Below, piece by piece: positions 50,061-58,550 of a DNA stretch of 64,000 bases; position 1 is the first letter of the stretch; each line of letters begins with the position of its first letter. Origin of the DNA: Roseibium album. Its GTDB lineage: Bacteria; Pseudomonadota; Alphaproteobacteria; Rhizobiales; Stappiaceae. The translations under genes were made by a program, and so were the position numbers. The stretch spans positions 1-64,000 of the forward strand of contig CXTY01000039.1 of NCBI GenBank assembly GCA_001404055.1, written 5' to 3'. The notes under the pieces are model-generated. The model ran no database searches. It was not told where the DNA came from and saw only the letters and a program-made list of their open reading frames with translations.

Positions 50061-50708
50061 TTAGTCCTCGCTGTCGTGAAAGAGCGCGTCCTGGTGGATC
50101 AATTCGCCAAAAAAGCGGCTCTTGAGGGTGAGTGAAAACAGGAACCGTGCGTTACCCAGATCACGGTGGGTGATGGTCAGGGCACCGGGGTTGAGCCATG
50201 TAGGAAATCGCAGTCGCCGCTCGCCGCATTGCAGAAAATAGTGATCACTCTCGAAAACCAGGCCATCGCTGTTGGCGCTAACCCGCAAGGCCATGCCAAT
50301 TCCCGAGCCGATGTATTCTTCAATACCGGTCGGGCCCGTAAAACGCTTGGAGCTATGGACAACCTGCGGAAACCCTGCAGCCCGCCCATATTGGCGGATC
50401 CAGAATTGACCATCACCGGCGCCGTCTTCTGTGACAGAGACAACAGCAGGCAGATTGACCGAGGACATGTCATAGGGAAGTGGTCCACCGATGAGACGCG
50501 CGAGTTGCGCAAGAATGTGCCCGGTGAAGTTCAACCGCATTGCCACCACCACACCTTGATAAACAACACTCGCCCCGCCCGTCAGGCGTTTGCCAAAGCG
50601 GCGACGAACCGCATGGGGAAGCGCGTTCCAGGCCTGTTGCCCGACAAGGTCCATGAAACGAAAATCGGGAATGGCGTGACTTTGCGTGGTGTGGAGATCG
50701 TATTGCAT
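50061..50708 (-). CDS. DUF4166 domain protein
   Basis: A 215-residue protein of unknown function belonging to DUF4166, a domain often found beside or fused to short-chain dehydrogenases such as the next gene. It has a conserved core WNALPHAVRRRF, GPLPYDM and FWIRQYGRAAGFPQVVHSSK and is probably a beta-barrel lipid- or ligand-binding fold by analogy. The start at 50708 places it just downstream of the second GbsR-type palindrome. A 19-residue longer frame would run through that palindrome. Confidence 0.75.
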   Translation of the reverse strand: MQYDLHTTQSHAIPDFRFMDLVGQQAWNALPHAVRRRFGKRLTGGASVVYQGVVVAMRLNFTGHILAQLARLIGGPLPYDMSSVNLPAVVSVTEDGAGDGQFWIRQYGRAAGFPQVVHSSKRFTGPTGIEEYIGSGIGMALRVSANSDGLVFESDHYFLQCGERRLRFPTWLNPGALTITHRDLGNARFLFSLTLKSRFFGELIHQDALFHDSED

Positions 50709-50731
50709 GCTGCGCCTAATACTGTTGTGTC

Positions 50732-50759
50732 GGATATTTCTGTATAAAGAGAAATTTCC
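50732..50759 (-). promoter_or_regulatory. GbsR-type operator 2 upstream of the DUF4166-epimerase pair
   Basis: GGATATTTCTGT (50732-50743) and the inverted half GGAAATTTCTCT (complement of 50748-50759) are four bases apart, identical at 10 of 12 positions. The layout TTTCTGT-N4-AGAGAAA is the same as operator 1 at the regulator start. It lies between the regulator stop and the DUF4166 start. Confidence 0.6.
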
Positions 50760-50776
50760 TGACAAAAAAATGCGAC

Positions 50777-51337
50777 CTATTCGGTTTTCTTGTTACCGAC
50801 CTTAAGAAGTGAAAGAACCTTGTCGCCCATCTTCATCAGCATTGAGAGTTTCGATTTCGGGACACTCAACATCTGTTCCGACCAGCGATCGGCAGTCGTT
50901 AAAAACCCCTGCATGTCTTGCATGCGGTTGAGAATGACAGGGCTCAGATCGGGTTCCGTTTCTGCCTGGTTGACACAAACATCAATCGCCCGGATTGCGG
51001 GATCGATCTCGCGTTCTTTTCGACCCTTGGCAATAAGTAGCGCCATTTCCCAGACATCCAGCTCCGCGACGAAGTGCTCACGCCGATCACCTGCGACCGG
51101 GACACGCTGGATGAGACGCCAACCGACAAGTTCTTTCAAGGAGTTGGAAACGTTCGAACGCGCAATCCCCAATTCTGCGGAAATCTGCTCTGCGTTCAAC
51201 GGCGCGGTGCTGAGATACAGCAGCGCATGAATTTGCGCCACCGAGCGATTCACGCCCCACTGGCCGCCCATGTCCCCCCAATAGAGAATGAATTGTTCTT
51301 TCGCGGAGGCTTTTTCTATGTCGGCAATTTCTGTCAT
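50777..51337 (-). CDS. GbsR/MarR-family transcriptional regulator
   Basis: A 186-residue repressor-type protein of the GbsR branch of MarR. The start QFILYWGDMGGQWGVNR and the winged helix LNAEQISAELGIARSNVSNSLKELVG (in parts, residues 50-75) are diagnostic. A helical dimerisation tail follows. I start it at the ATG at 51337. It lies seven bases after a -10-like GATATT whose -35 TTGACT is 17 bases upstream, suggesting a leaderless mRNA, and the palindromic operator covers this point. An ATG at 51355 would start upstream of that promoter's transcription start. It controls itself and probably the next two genes. Confidence 0.85.
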   Translation of the reverse strand: MTEIADIEKASAKEQFILYWGDMGGQWGVNRSVAQIHALLYLSTAPLNAEQISAELGIARSNVSNSLKELVGWRLIQRVPVAGDRREHFVAELDVWEMALLIAKGRKEREIDPAIRAIDVCVNQAETEPDLSPVILNRMQDMQGFLTTADRWSEQMLSVPKSKLSMLMKMGDKVLSLLKVGNKKTE

Positions 51338-51372
51338 GACAGAAATATCTGACATCAGCGAAGAAGAGTCAA
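51327..51372 (-). promoter_or_regulatory. promoter and GbsR-type operator 1 (autoregulation)
   Basis: The 20-bp perfect palindrome ATTTCTGTCATGACAGAAAT (51327-51346) overlaps the -10 element (complement of 51344-51349) and the predicted start of transcription. The -35 element is the complement of 51367-51372 (TTGACT), 17 bases away. A repressor bound here would block its own promoter. Confidence 0.65.
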
Positions 51373-51512
51373 GTGCTTACGCTGGTAACTGCCCTTCAGC
51401 GCCAAATGTCCGGATACGATGTTCACCAATAGGCAAGGCATACTGCGACGTCTGAGAATGTCCGCTTTGCGGTCTATTTTTGCGAAGAACGGACGATCAA
51501 GCGACGCGCAAA

Positions 51513-51845
51513 TTACTCCGATTCCTGGTCCTGCAGCCGTGCGGCCAGTTTTTCCCTGACGGCTTCGTCCTGTTCGGATATTGCCTGGGCAAGAACCCGC
51601 AGTCTGCGTTCAAGGCTGTGTTTCTGGTCAATCAATGACAGAACGAGCGGAAGCGCGTCATCGTTGACCGCCAGATCTTCCGACAGTTCACAGATCAAAC
51701 GCAAACGGGCCACGTCGAGCCGATCAAACAAAAAGCCGCTGTCGCCTTGTGCTGGTTTGACCCAGGATTGTTCGACGCACACATGCAGCCGGGTCACGGT
51801 CAGACCCTCGACTTGCAAAAGGACTTCGCTTTCCTTGATCATCAT
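51513..51845 (-). CDS. cbpM: chaperone modulator CbpM
   Basis: CbpM binds the J-domain of CbpA and blocks its co-chaperone activity. The 110-residue protein has the MerR-like N-terminal segment and the helical core (SLIDQKHSLERRLRVLAQAI) of the family. Its ATG overlaps the cbpA stop by four bases (ATGA), the normal cbpA-cbpM coupling. Confidence 0.82.
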   Translation of the reverse strand: MMIKESEVLLQVEGLTVTRLHVCVEQSWVKPAQGDSGFLFDRLDVARLRLICELSEDLAVNDDALPLVLSLIDQKHSLERRLRVLAQAISEQDEAVREKLAARLQDQESE

Positions 51846-52783
51846 GCGCCTCCCTTCCAGCCCTTTCGAGCATCATATGTGTTGGAATCCCGCCAGGTCG
51901 AAACAGCTTCCTTGAGAGCTGTATCCTGCGGGTCCGGCAGGACGATCTTCAAGGTGACCAGAAGATCACCGGCCGCACTTTTTTGTGGTTTGGCCCCCTT
52001 GCCCTTGAGCCGCATGACCCGGCCCGAGCTGGACCCTTCCGGGATCCGCAGTTTGACCCGCCCGGAGGGCGTCGGAACATCCACCGACCCACCCAGCACC
52101 GCCTCATCGATAGAAATAGGCAGATCAAGCAGCACATCTTGCCCGTCTCTCTGGAATATCTTGTCCGGGAGGACGGAGATAGTGATAAGCGCATTGCCCG
52201 GAGGCCCGTCATTGATGCCGGGCTGACCATGTCCGGCAAGACGAAGGGTTTGTCCGTCCCGTACACCAGGAGGGATCGTGATATCCAGTGTCTTGCCATC
52301 GGGCATCGTCACACGGCGGGTTGCGCCGTTGATCGCATCGAGAAAGCTGACATCCAGCTGATACCGCAGATCAGCGCCGCGCATCCGGATAGGGCCCGAA
52401 TGACCGCGCGCGCCGGTCCGACCGCCATGCCCGAATGCCTGGGAAAAGAATTCATTCAGATCTTCTTCCGATCCGGCAGGCTCATACTGGTGCCTCTGCC
52501 CCGCACCTGCATATTGCCGGTAAAAATCGCGGTCAGGCATTTCCGCTCCGCTCGCATCGATTTCTCCAGCATCAAACCGCCGCCGCCGTTCGGGGTCCCG
52601 CAGGAAATCGTAGGCCGCCGACACTGATTTGAATTGATTTTCAAGGGCCGCGTCGCCCTGATGGACGTCCGGATGCAGCTTCTTGGCAAGCCCGCGATAG
52701 GCCTTTTTAATCTCTGCATCTGTCGCTGTCTTGGAGACGCCCAGTGTCTTGTAGGGGTCCAGTTGGTCTTGGTCGGAACTCAT
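51842..52783 (-). CDS. cbpA: DnaJ-type co-chaperone CbpA
   Basis: A 313-residue class II J-protein that stimulates DnaK and, in E. coli, also binds curved DNA. The J-domain spans residues 8-75 with HPD at 37-39. A Gly/Arg-poor linker follows (about 80-125), then the two-part C-terminal substrate domain (VTMPDGKTLDITIPPGVRDG and VKLRIPEGSSSGRVMRLKGKG). There is no zinc finger, which separates it from DnaJ itself. Next to cbpM. Confidence 0.93.
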   Translation of the reverse strand: MSSDQDQLDPYKTLGVSKTATDAEIKKAYRGLAKKLHPDVHQGDAALENQFKSVSAAYDFLRDPERRRRFDAGEIDASGAEMPDRDFYRQYAGAGQRHQYEPAGSEEDLNEFFSQAFGHGGRTGARGHSGPIRMRGADLRYQLDVSFLDAINGATRRVTMPDGKTLDITIPPGVRDGQTLRLAGHGQPGINDGPPGNALITISVLPDKIFQRDGQDVLLDLPISIDEAVLGGSVDVPTPSGRVKLRIPEGSSSGRVMRLKGKGAKPQKSAAGDLLVTLKIVLPDPQDTALKEAVSTWRDSNTYDARKGWKGGA

Positions 52784-53268
52784 GAGGAGGTGGGATCTTC
52801 CTGCTGTACGAAATAACCGAGTTCAAGCAAGGCTGTCGCCCTTTGACAGGCTCCGTTCTAACATACCCGGTCTGGCCAGAGCCTTTCTCCGATAAAGCCG
52901 GAGTGGAGGCCCATTATTGCCAAGCTAAGCCCACCAATAGCTGCGTTGCAACCGTAAAGAGCTAGCGTTTGTACTCAAGCAGCGACGATCACTCTACCAG
53001 GCTGGCATTCAAAGAAACGAGGCCACGCGTGCGCGAATAACGGATCGCGTTCAGAAATATTCCGTACACCGCACGAATGGCCGCAAACCGGACCTGGAGT
53101 TATGCAGATAAGTTGGTCGCATGAATTCAGCACAAGCGACTTGTTCAGACCGCATATTGATCTTGCGATGAGTTGGCCCGCATGATGTCTAGAGGTGCTC
53201 TACATCGCAGAGTTCCTATTGTCTAAGTGATAACCCCGCCAATGCAAAAGCTCGCCCGGAGATCCATC
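52784..53268. other. intergenic gap between cbpA and the M24 gene
   Basis: No gene is supported in these 485 bases. A CTTGAA element lies upstream of cbpA on the minus strand (around 52830), but no matching heat-shock -10 was found. The frame from GTG 53227 and ATG 53242 is an upstream extension of the M24 gene. No repeat or known RNA was recognised. Confidence 0.4.
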
Positions 53269-54426
53269 ATGCTTGAAGAAGCCAAAGCGCGCACTCATAC
53301 GCTCCAGCAGCGGATGAAGGATGAAGGTATTCGCAAGGCCGTCTTCACCGACGAAAGTTCGATTGCCTATCTCGCCGGGTTCTGGGGCTATCTTGGGATC
53401 GAATTCGGTCGTCCAACCCTGTTGGTGGTCGACGCCGAGGCCGCGCCGGTCGTGATCACGCCGCTCATGGAATCTGAAATGGTATCTTCCATGACATGGG
53501 TCGAGGATGTGCGGGTCTGGGAAGATATCGGTCAACGTACCTGGGGGCGAGCACTGGCGCGTGCGCTCGGCGACAAGCCGGTGGACATCTGGGTGGAAAA
53601 AGGAAGCCTTCCCGCCATTGTGCGCAACCATCTGGACGATACCTATCCCGGCGTACAACTCAAGGACATCTCTCCGATCCTGGGCGCCATGCGTACAATC
53701 AAGACACCCTTTGAAATTGACGTGATGAAACAGGCAGGACAGATAGCCGGCGCCATGATGGCTGCTGCCCATGACAGCCTGAAAGAGGGGGCCCGCGAAT
53801 ATGAATCAGCCCTTGCGGTGATAGAGGCCGGGTCCAGGACGGCAGCATCTTTCCTGACAGCCAGGGGCTGGGACCGATTTGTGTCTCCGATGATCCACAA
53901 CCTGCAGATCCTGCAAAGCGGTGCGGATGCGTCCATGGTCCATCGCCGCGCCAGCGTGAAGGCGTATGAAAAATTCGACCCAGTCTATTTCTGCTTTTGC
54001 AACATGGCCCAGTTCAAACAATACAAGCTGGGCTTTGACCGGATGTTTCACATCGGTGATGTGAAGGACGCAGACCGCACCGTGCAAGAAGCAGCAATTG
54101 AGGCTCAGCAGGCTGCCATTGCTGCTATCCGGCCTGGGATTCTGGCAGAAGAGGTTGCTGCCGCCGCCAACGAGATCTACCGCGCGCGGGACTTTGAGAC
54201 GGGTTACCGTACCGGTCGGTCAATCGGCGTTGCCTATCTGGAGGCCCCCGAGCTGAAAACCGGCGACAAAACAGTCCTGAAGCCCGGCATGACCTTTGCC
54301 GTCGACGGCGGCATATCGGTCGACGGGGTGACGGCCGGACGCATCGGAGATTCCATCGTTGTAACGGAAACCGGTGCCGATTACATCACCGACTACCCCC
54401 GTGAAATCCTGCTGAGCAAAGGTTGA
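53269..54426 (+). CDS. M24 (pita-bread) family protein lacking the usual metal ligands
   Basis: A 385-residue protein with an N-terminal creatinase-type domain (about 1-125) and a C-terminal M24 domain. Aligning by eye, the five dinuclear metal ligands of aminopeptidase P are absent. The first two Asp positions read CFC and LGF in FCFCNMAQFKQYKLGFDRMF, the His of GHGIG is Arg in TGRSIG, and the two late Glu positions read AVDGG and RIGDS. Creatinase also works without metal, so a metal-free hydrolase is possible; the substrate is unknown. The start at 53269 has GGAG eight bases upstream. GTG 53227 is an alternative. Confidence 0.75.
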   Translation: MLEEAKARTHTLQQRMKDEGIRKAVFTDESSIAYLAGFWGYLGIEFGRPTLLVVDAEAAPVVITPLMESEMVSSMTWVEDVRVWEDIGQRTWGRALARALGDKPVDIWVEKGSLPAIVRNHLDDTYPGVQLKDISPILGAMRTIKTPFEIDVMKQAGQIAGAMMAAAHDSLKEGAREYESALAVIEAGSRTAASFLTARGWDRFVSPMIHNLQILQSGADASMVHRRASVKAYEKFDPVYFCFCNMAQFKQYKLGFDRMFHIGDVKDADRTVQEAAIEAQQAAIAAIRPGILAEEVAAAANEIYRARDFETGYRTGRSIGVAYLEAPELKTGDKTVLKPGMTFAVDGGISVDGVTAGRIGDSIVVTETGADYITDYPREILLSKG

Positions 54427-54560
54427 ACGATACGACATCAGAGAAAAGTCTCACCTAACATTATCCCGAGAGTAGAGCATAGGCAGCGCATCTAGCTGCC
54501 CATGCATTCTCAATTGATGTCGAAGGTCATGCTTTCAGCTCAAGACAAGACAATCTACCG

Positions 54561-54941
54561 CTATTTCATGGAGCTGATGCCGAACATGTTGCCCTCTGTG
54601 TCCTGACACAGTGTGACCCAGCCAAATTCCCCAATTGAAAACTTTGGCCTGATGATTTGTCCACCTGCGGCTGAAACGCGCGCGTCCTCTACCGCACAGT
54701 CTTCAGCGGAAAAATACACGATGGTGCCGCCAACTCCGGGCGAAGCATGGGCTGACTTTGTTAAAGCACCACCTGCTCCATATGCGCTCATGTCTGTCGG
54801 AAAGCTCATCATCTGGCTTTCACCAGTGGGATCGCCAATCGGCTCAAGTTTGCATCCAAGCACAGTTTCATAAAAGGAAACGGCCCGATCCAGTTCGTCT
54901 ACGTAGATGTCAAACCATCCAACTGCGTTCATTTTGGTCAT
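54561..54941 (-). CDS. VOC-family (glyoxalase/bleomycin-resistance fold) protein
   Basis: A 126-residue VOC protein with two beta-alpha-beta-beta-beta repeats (GWFDIYVDELDRAVSFYETV; TIVYFSAEDCAVEDARVSAAGG) and the ending FGWVTLCQDTEGNMFGIS. The usual first His is Asp/Tyr here, so metal binding is uncertain. GGAG lies six bases before the chosen ATG. It follows an AraC-type regulator on the same strand and is its probable target. Function unknown. Confidence 0.82.
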   Translation of the reverse strand: MTKMNAVGWFDIYVDELDRAVSFYETVLGCKLEPIGDPTGESQMMSFPTDMSAYGAGGALTKSAHASPGVGGTIVYFSAEDCAVEDARVSAAGGQIIRPKFSIGEFGWVTLCQDTEGNMFGISSMK

Positions 54942-55010
54942 ATTCAACTCCGGTTTGTTGTCGATTAGGCCAAACAACTATCAAGCCGCAGTTGGTGTGT
55001 ATTGTAGATA

Positions 55011-55751
55011 TCAGACATCGAACTTTCGGGAATATTTCGCCGGCGTATAGCCCGTTGCCTTGCGAAACGAGTGGATGAAATGAGACTGGTCTGCGTATGA
55101 CAACGACGGCTCGCCACTCAAGGATTGTTGCAGCCGCAGTACCTTGAGAAAATCGTGCGGCGCAAACCCCGTGGTTTTCTTCAGAACCCGCTGGAGTTGG
55201 CGTGGCGACATCTCTGATACCGACGCCATGTCAGCGACAGAATGGATCTCATCAAGGTGCCGGAATATCTTTTCGGTGACCGGGTTCGCGATGACCAGCT
55301 TGCGCTCAACCAGACCCTCCACAAATCGCGAAAGGATATCCTGCTTGGCAGCAAAATCCTGTCCGGCAAGGCTTTCATTGAGTGGCACCAGCGGCAAATT
55401 TCCGGAATACGCGTCTTCCACCATGCCATACGAAACATCTTCGCGGTCTCTTTGCCAGACACCTGGCAGGAAACGGATGTTGATGAAATGAAACACCTTG
55501 CCCAGGTTGAGCTCCTCTGAAGACGCCCGTAGCCTTGTAACGCCTGCAATCCTTGGATCCTGCTGATCCAGAATTATGTAGGTACATGCATCTGGCAAGG
55601 CATGAAACCGATAGTCATCCAACAATGGAGCCTGGGTTTTGAGCTCCAGGAATCGATGGACGATACCCCGCAACTGAACGGGTGGTTCAGCTTCGAAAAA
55701 CTGTACGGCTTCAACGGCTTTGTCCTTGGCGTTGCCCTTTGGATCGTACAT
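55011..55751 (-). CDS. AraC-family transcriptional regulator
   Basis: A 246-residue regulator. The N-terminal two thirds are an unrecognised sensing domain of the type seen in helix-turn-helix regulators with a DUF6597-like start. The C-terminal domain has both helix-turn-helix units: IHSVADMASVSEMSPRQLQRVLKKTTG and YADQSHFIHSFRKATGYTPAKY (each read in parts). It is 69 bases upstream of the VOC gene on the same strand. Confidence 0.85.
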   Translation of the reverse strand: MYDPKGNAKDKAVEAVQFFEAEPPVQLRGIVHRFLELKTQAPLLDDYRFHALPDACTYIILDQQDPRIAGVTRLRASSEELNLGKVFHFINIRFLPGVWQRDREDVSYGMVEDAYSGNLPLVPLNESLAGQDFAAKQDILSRFVEGLVERKLVIANPVTEKIFRHLDEIHSVADMASVSEMSPRQLQRVLKKTTGFAPHDFLKVLRLQQSLSGEPSLSYADQSHFIHSFRKATGYTPAKYSRKFDV

Positions 55752-56003
55752 CGTTACCGAACTCGCTCAATCCGAATTTGTATCGATGAAACATACTAGC
55801 GGCACGATATTGAATGACAAAACTTGGGGCATCCATTTTGTCGTTTCTTCAACTGCAGACTAACGCAAGGCGAACGCATTCGACTTCGGACCGGTCGGAT
55901 TTGCGGTGCGAAGAAAACCGGTTTCTTTGCTCTTCAGTCGTAAATCTACCCTTCTCCCAAGTGATGACTCGACTTTTTAAACGAGCGTCTATTAAATAAC
56001 GCC

Positions 56004-56657
56004 ATGAGCAAGATTGTCGAAATACGAAGGCCACGCGGTAGGGGTAGGCCGGCCAAGAATCAAGCGGAGTTTGACGAAATCCGCGACAGGCTTGTCCGTG
56101 AGGGCGTTGCTTTACTGACCGAAAAGGGATTTGTATCCACCAACCTGGATGAAATCGTCAAAAAGGCGGGTGTGCCAAAAGGTTCGTTTTATACGTATTT
56201 CGACAACAAGGAGGCCTTCGGGCTGGTGTTGATTGATCGGTACGCCCAGTATTTCGCCCGAAAGCTGGACAAATGCTACCTCAACCGCTCGCGCACGCCA
56301 TTGGACCGCATATCCGATTTTATGCTGGATGCCCGGGAGAACCTGGCGCGTTTCGATTTTCGCAGGGGTTGCCTGGTTGGCAATCTCGGTCAGGAAATGG
56401 CGGTGTTACCAGGGTCCTACCGGCAACGGCTGGTCGATGTATTTGGCAGCTGGGAACAAAAGACAGAAACCTGTCTGAAGGCTGCACAGGACGCAGGTGA
56501 AATTGACCCCGACATTGATTGCACAAAGAAGGCCGAAGCGTTCTGGATCGGATGGGAAGGCGCCATTCTTAGAGCCAAACTCAGTCGTGGTGCAGGGCCA
56601 ATCGATCGGTTTTCAGAGGATTTCATGGATGGACTAAAAGCTAAAAAGGCTTCGTAG
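56004..56657 (+). CDS. acuR: TetR-family regulator, AcuR-like
   Basis: A 217-residue TetR regulator. After a basic arm (RRPRGRGRPAKN) the helix-turn-helix is at about 45-70 (LDEIVKKAGVPKGSFYTYFDNK). The ligand domain carries RRGCLVGNLGQEMAVLP and KKAEAFWIGWEGAILRAK, which match the acrylate/DMSP-responsive repressor AcuR of Rhodobacter as I remember it. It stands 222 bases before dddA-acuN-acuK on the same strand, so acrylate-induced control is the likely role. An AT-rich motif TATTAAATA lies just before its ATG and recurs inverted before dddA. Confidence 0.82.
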   Translation: MSKIVEIRRPRGRGRPAKNQAEFDEIRDRLVREGVALLTEKGFVSTNLDEIVKKAGVPKGSFYTYFDNKEAFGLVLIDRYAQYFARKLDKCYLNRSRTPLDRISDFMLDARENLARFDFRRGCLVGNLGQEMAVLPGSYRQRLVDVFGSWEQKTETCLKAAQDAGEIDPDIDCTKKAEAFWIGWEGAILRAKLSRGAGPIDRFSEDFMDGLKAKKAS

Positions 56658-56678
56658 GTCGGGGCAAAATTTTTTGGC

Positions 56679-56687
56679 TATTTAATA
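56679..56687. promoter_or_regulatory. candidate shared operator motif upstream of dddA
   Basis: TATTTAATA, flanked by GGC and AAC, is the reverse complement of TATTAAATA at 55990-55998, which has similar flanks (GAC and GGCG read inverted) just before acuR. Two copies before the two transcription starts of a TetR-controlled cluster suggest a binding site, but AT-rich sequence is common in intergenic DNA. Confidence 0.25.
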
Positions 56688-56879
56688 AACAACTGGTCAA
56701 TAAATCTGATTTTTCGAAATTGCAGAGGTCGTGGGGACAAAGAGAATGAAAAACGTTTCAGTCAGCAGGTCTGCATTCACCGACGCCAATTCAGGACGAA
56801 TGGGCATCGGAGGCACCCTGCCGAGTTTCAGTACTGGCTGCTGCGATGATGCCAAATCCCCAATACTGGGTGCAAACGA

Positions 56880-58550
56880 ATGAATATCGATTATGACTAC
56901 GTCATCGTAGGCGCAGGAACCGCAGGCGCCCTGCTCGCGAACCGGCTCAGCGCAGACCCAAGCAAGCGTGTTTTGCTCTTGGAAGCGGGCGGAAAAGACA
57001 ACTACCACTGGATACACATTCCGGTGGGTTACCTCTATTGCATCGACAATCCACGAACAGACTGGCGCTTCAGAACCGAGAATGAAAAGGGTCTGAACGG
57101 TCGGTCTCTGCTTTACCCGCGTGGTAAGACCCTTGGGGGATGCTCCTCCATCAATGGCATGATCTATATGCGAGGCCAGGCACGGGACTATGACCAGTGG
57201 GCCAATCAGACCGGCGAAAACGAATGGGCCTGGGATGCTGTTCTTGAAGACTTCAAGGCGCATGAAGACAGCTACCGTCTGGACGAAGTAACACGCAGCA
57301 ATGGCGAGCGGGTTGAAAGCACCGACGGCAATCATGCAGCGGGCGGCGAATGGCGCGTAGAAAAGCAACGCCTGAAGTGGGAAATCCTGGATGCCTATGC
57401 ACGAGCGGCAAATGAGGCTGGCATCCCACATACCGATGATTTCAACGGTGGAAACAATACCGGAACAGCCTATTTCGACGTGAACCAGCGCAAGGGATGG
57501 CGATGGAACACATCCAAGGCGTTTCTGCGTTCGGTCAAAGGACGCGATAACCTGGAGATCTGGACAAGGTCGCACGTCAACAGGCTCGGCCTTGAAAAAG
57601 ACAGTGACGGCCAGCTTCGGTGTTCAACGGTCAACCTGCGCTGGAAGGGACAAGATCTTAAGGTGCGGGCGCGAGCAGAGGTCATCCTGTGTGCCGGCGC
57701 CATTGGCAGCCCACACATCTTGCAACTCTCGGGTATCGGCGCAGGCAAGCATTTGTCGCCAAACGGGATTGACGTACAGCACGAACTGCCTGGTGTCGGC
57801 CAAAACCTGCAGGACCACTTGCAAATCAGAACCGTCTATCAGGTCGAAGGTGCAAAGACGCTGAACCAAATGGCCTCCACGCTTAGGGGCAAGGCATCGT
57901 TTGCACTGGAGTATGCGCTGAAGCGCTCGGGTCCAATGAGCATGGCACCGTCACAATTGGGAATATTCACCAAGAGTGATCCATCGCGAGAGCATTCGAA
58001 TATCCAGTTTCACGTTCAGCCGCTTAGCCTGGAGGCTTTCGGGCAACCGTTGCATGATTTCCCAGCGATTACGGCAAGCGTCTGCAATTTGAACCCCACC
58101 AGCAGAGGCTCGGTGCTGCTGAAGTCCCCGCGTGCAGAGGATGCCCCGGCGATTGCGCCGAACTATCTGGACACGGAAGACGACCGGAAAGTTGCGGCCG
58201 ACAGCCTGCGCGTTGTGCGCAACATCGTCGAGCAACCGTCCTTGGCACAATACAAACCCAAAGAGATCAAACCGGGGCCGCAATATCAATCGGATGCAGA
58301 GTTGGCAACGGCTGCCGGGGATATCGGTTCGACGATTTTTCATCCCGTCGGCACCACAAAGATGGGCCGCGCAGATGATCCTGGCGCGGTCGTGGACAGC
58401 AAACTGCGTGTTCGCGGGATTCGGGGTCTTCGCGTTGTTGATGCAGGCGTGATGCCAACGATCACGAGCGGCAATACAAACAGTCCGACATTGATGATTG
58501 CGGAAAAGGCGGCCCGCTGGATTGCGGCTGACGCCCATAGGAGAACCTGA
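56880..58550 (+). CDS. dddA: GMC-family flavin alcohol dehydrogenase, probable DddA
   Basis: A 556-residue choline-dehydrogenase-like flavoprotein. The FAD loop is VIVGAGTAGALLANRLS (residues 8-24). The substrate-side signature PRGKTLGGCSSINGMIYMRG is at about 80-100. The GMC catalytic pair is H488 (FHPVGTTKMG) and N534 (GNTNSPT). By its place with AcuR, AcuN and AcuK it most resembles DddA, which oxidises 3-hydroxypropionate to malonate semialdehyde in Halomonas. Choline dehydrogenase (BetA) is the main alternative, but no betaine genes are nearby. Stop and next start overlap (TGATG). Confidence 0.68.
   Translation: MNIDYDYVIVGAGTAGALLANRLSADPSKRVLLLEAGGKDNYHWIHIPVGYLYCIDNPRTDWRFRTENEKGLNGRSLLYPRGKTLGGCSSINGMIYMRGQARDYDQWANQTGENEWAWDAVLEDFKAHEDSYRLDEVTRSNGERVESTDGNHAAGGEWRVEKQRLKWEILDAYARAANEAGIPHTDDFNGGNNTGTAYFDVNQRKGWRWNTSKAFLRSVKGRDNLEIWTRSHVNRLGLEKDSDGQLRCSTVNLRWKGQDLKVRARAEVILCAGAIGSPHILQLSGIGAGKHLSPNGIDVQHELPGVGQNLQDHLQIRTVYQVEGAKTLNQMASTLRGKASFALEYALKRSGPMSMAPSQLGIFTKSDPSREHSNIQFHVQPLSLEAFGQPLHDFPAITASVCNLNPTSRGSVLLKSPRAEDAPAIAPNYLDTEDDRKVAADSLRVVRNIVEQPSLAQYKPKEIKPGPQYQSDAELATAAGDIGSTIFHPVGTTKMGRADDPGAVVDSKLRVRGIRGLRVVDAGVMPTITSGNTNSPTLMIAEKAARWIAADAHRRT

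Noticed and set aside
52820-52870. Heat-shock promoter for cbpA
   Set aside because: A CTTGAA element is present but no matching -10 at proper spacing was found.
53269-54426. M24 protein considered as the DMSP lyase DddP
   Set aside because: DddP keeps metal ligands and is about 60 residues longer. The visible motifs here do not match.
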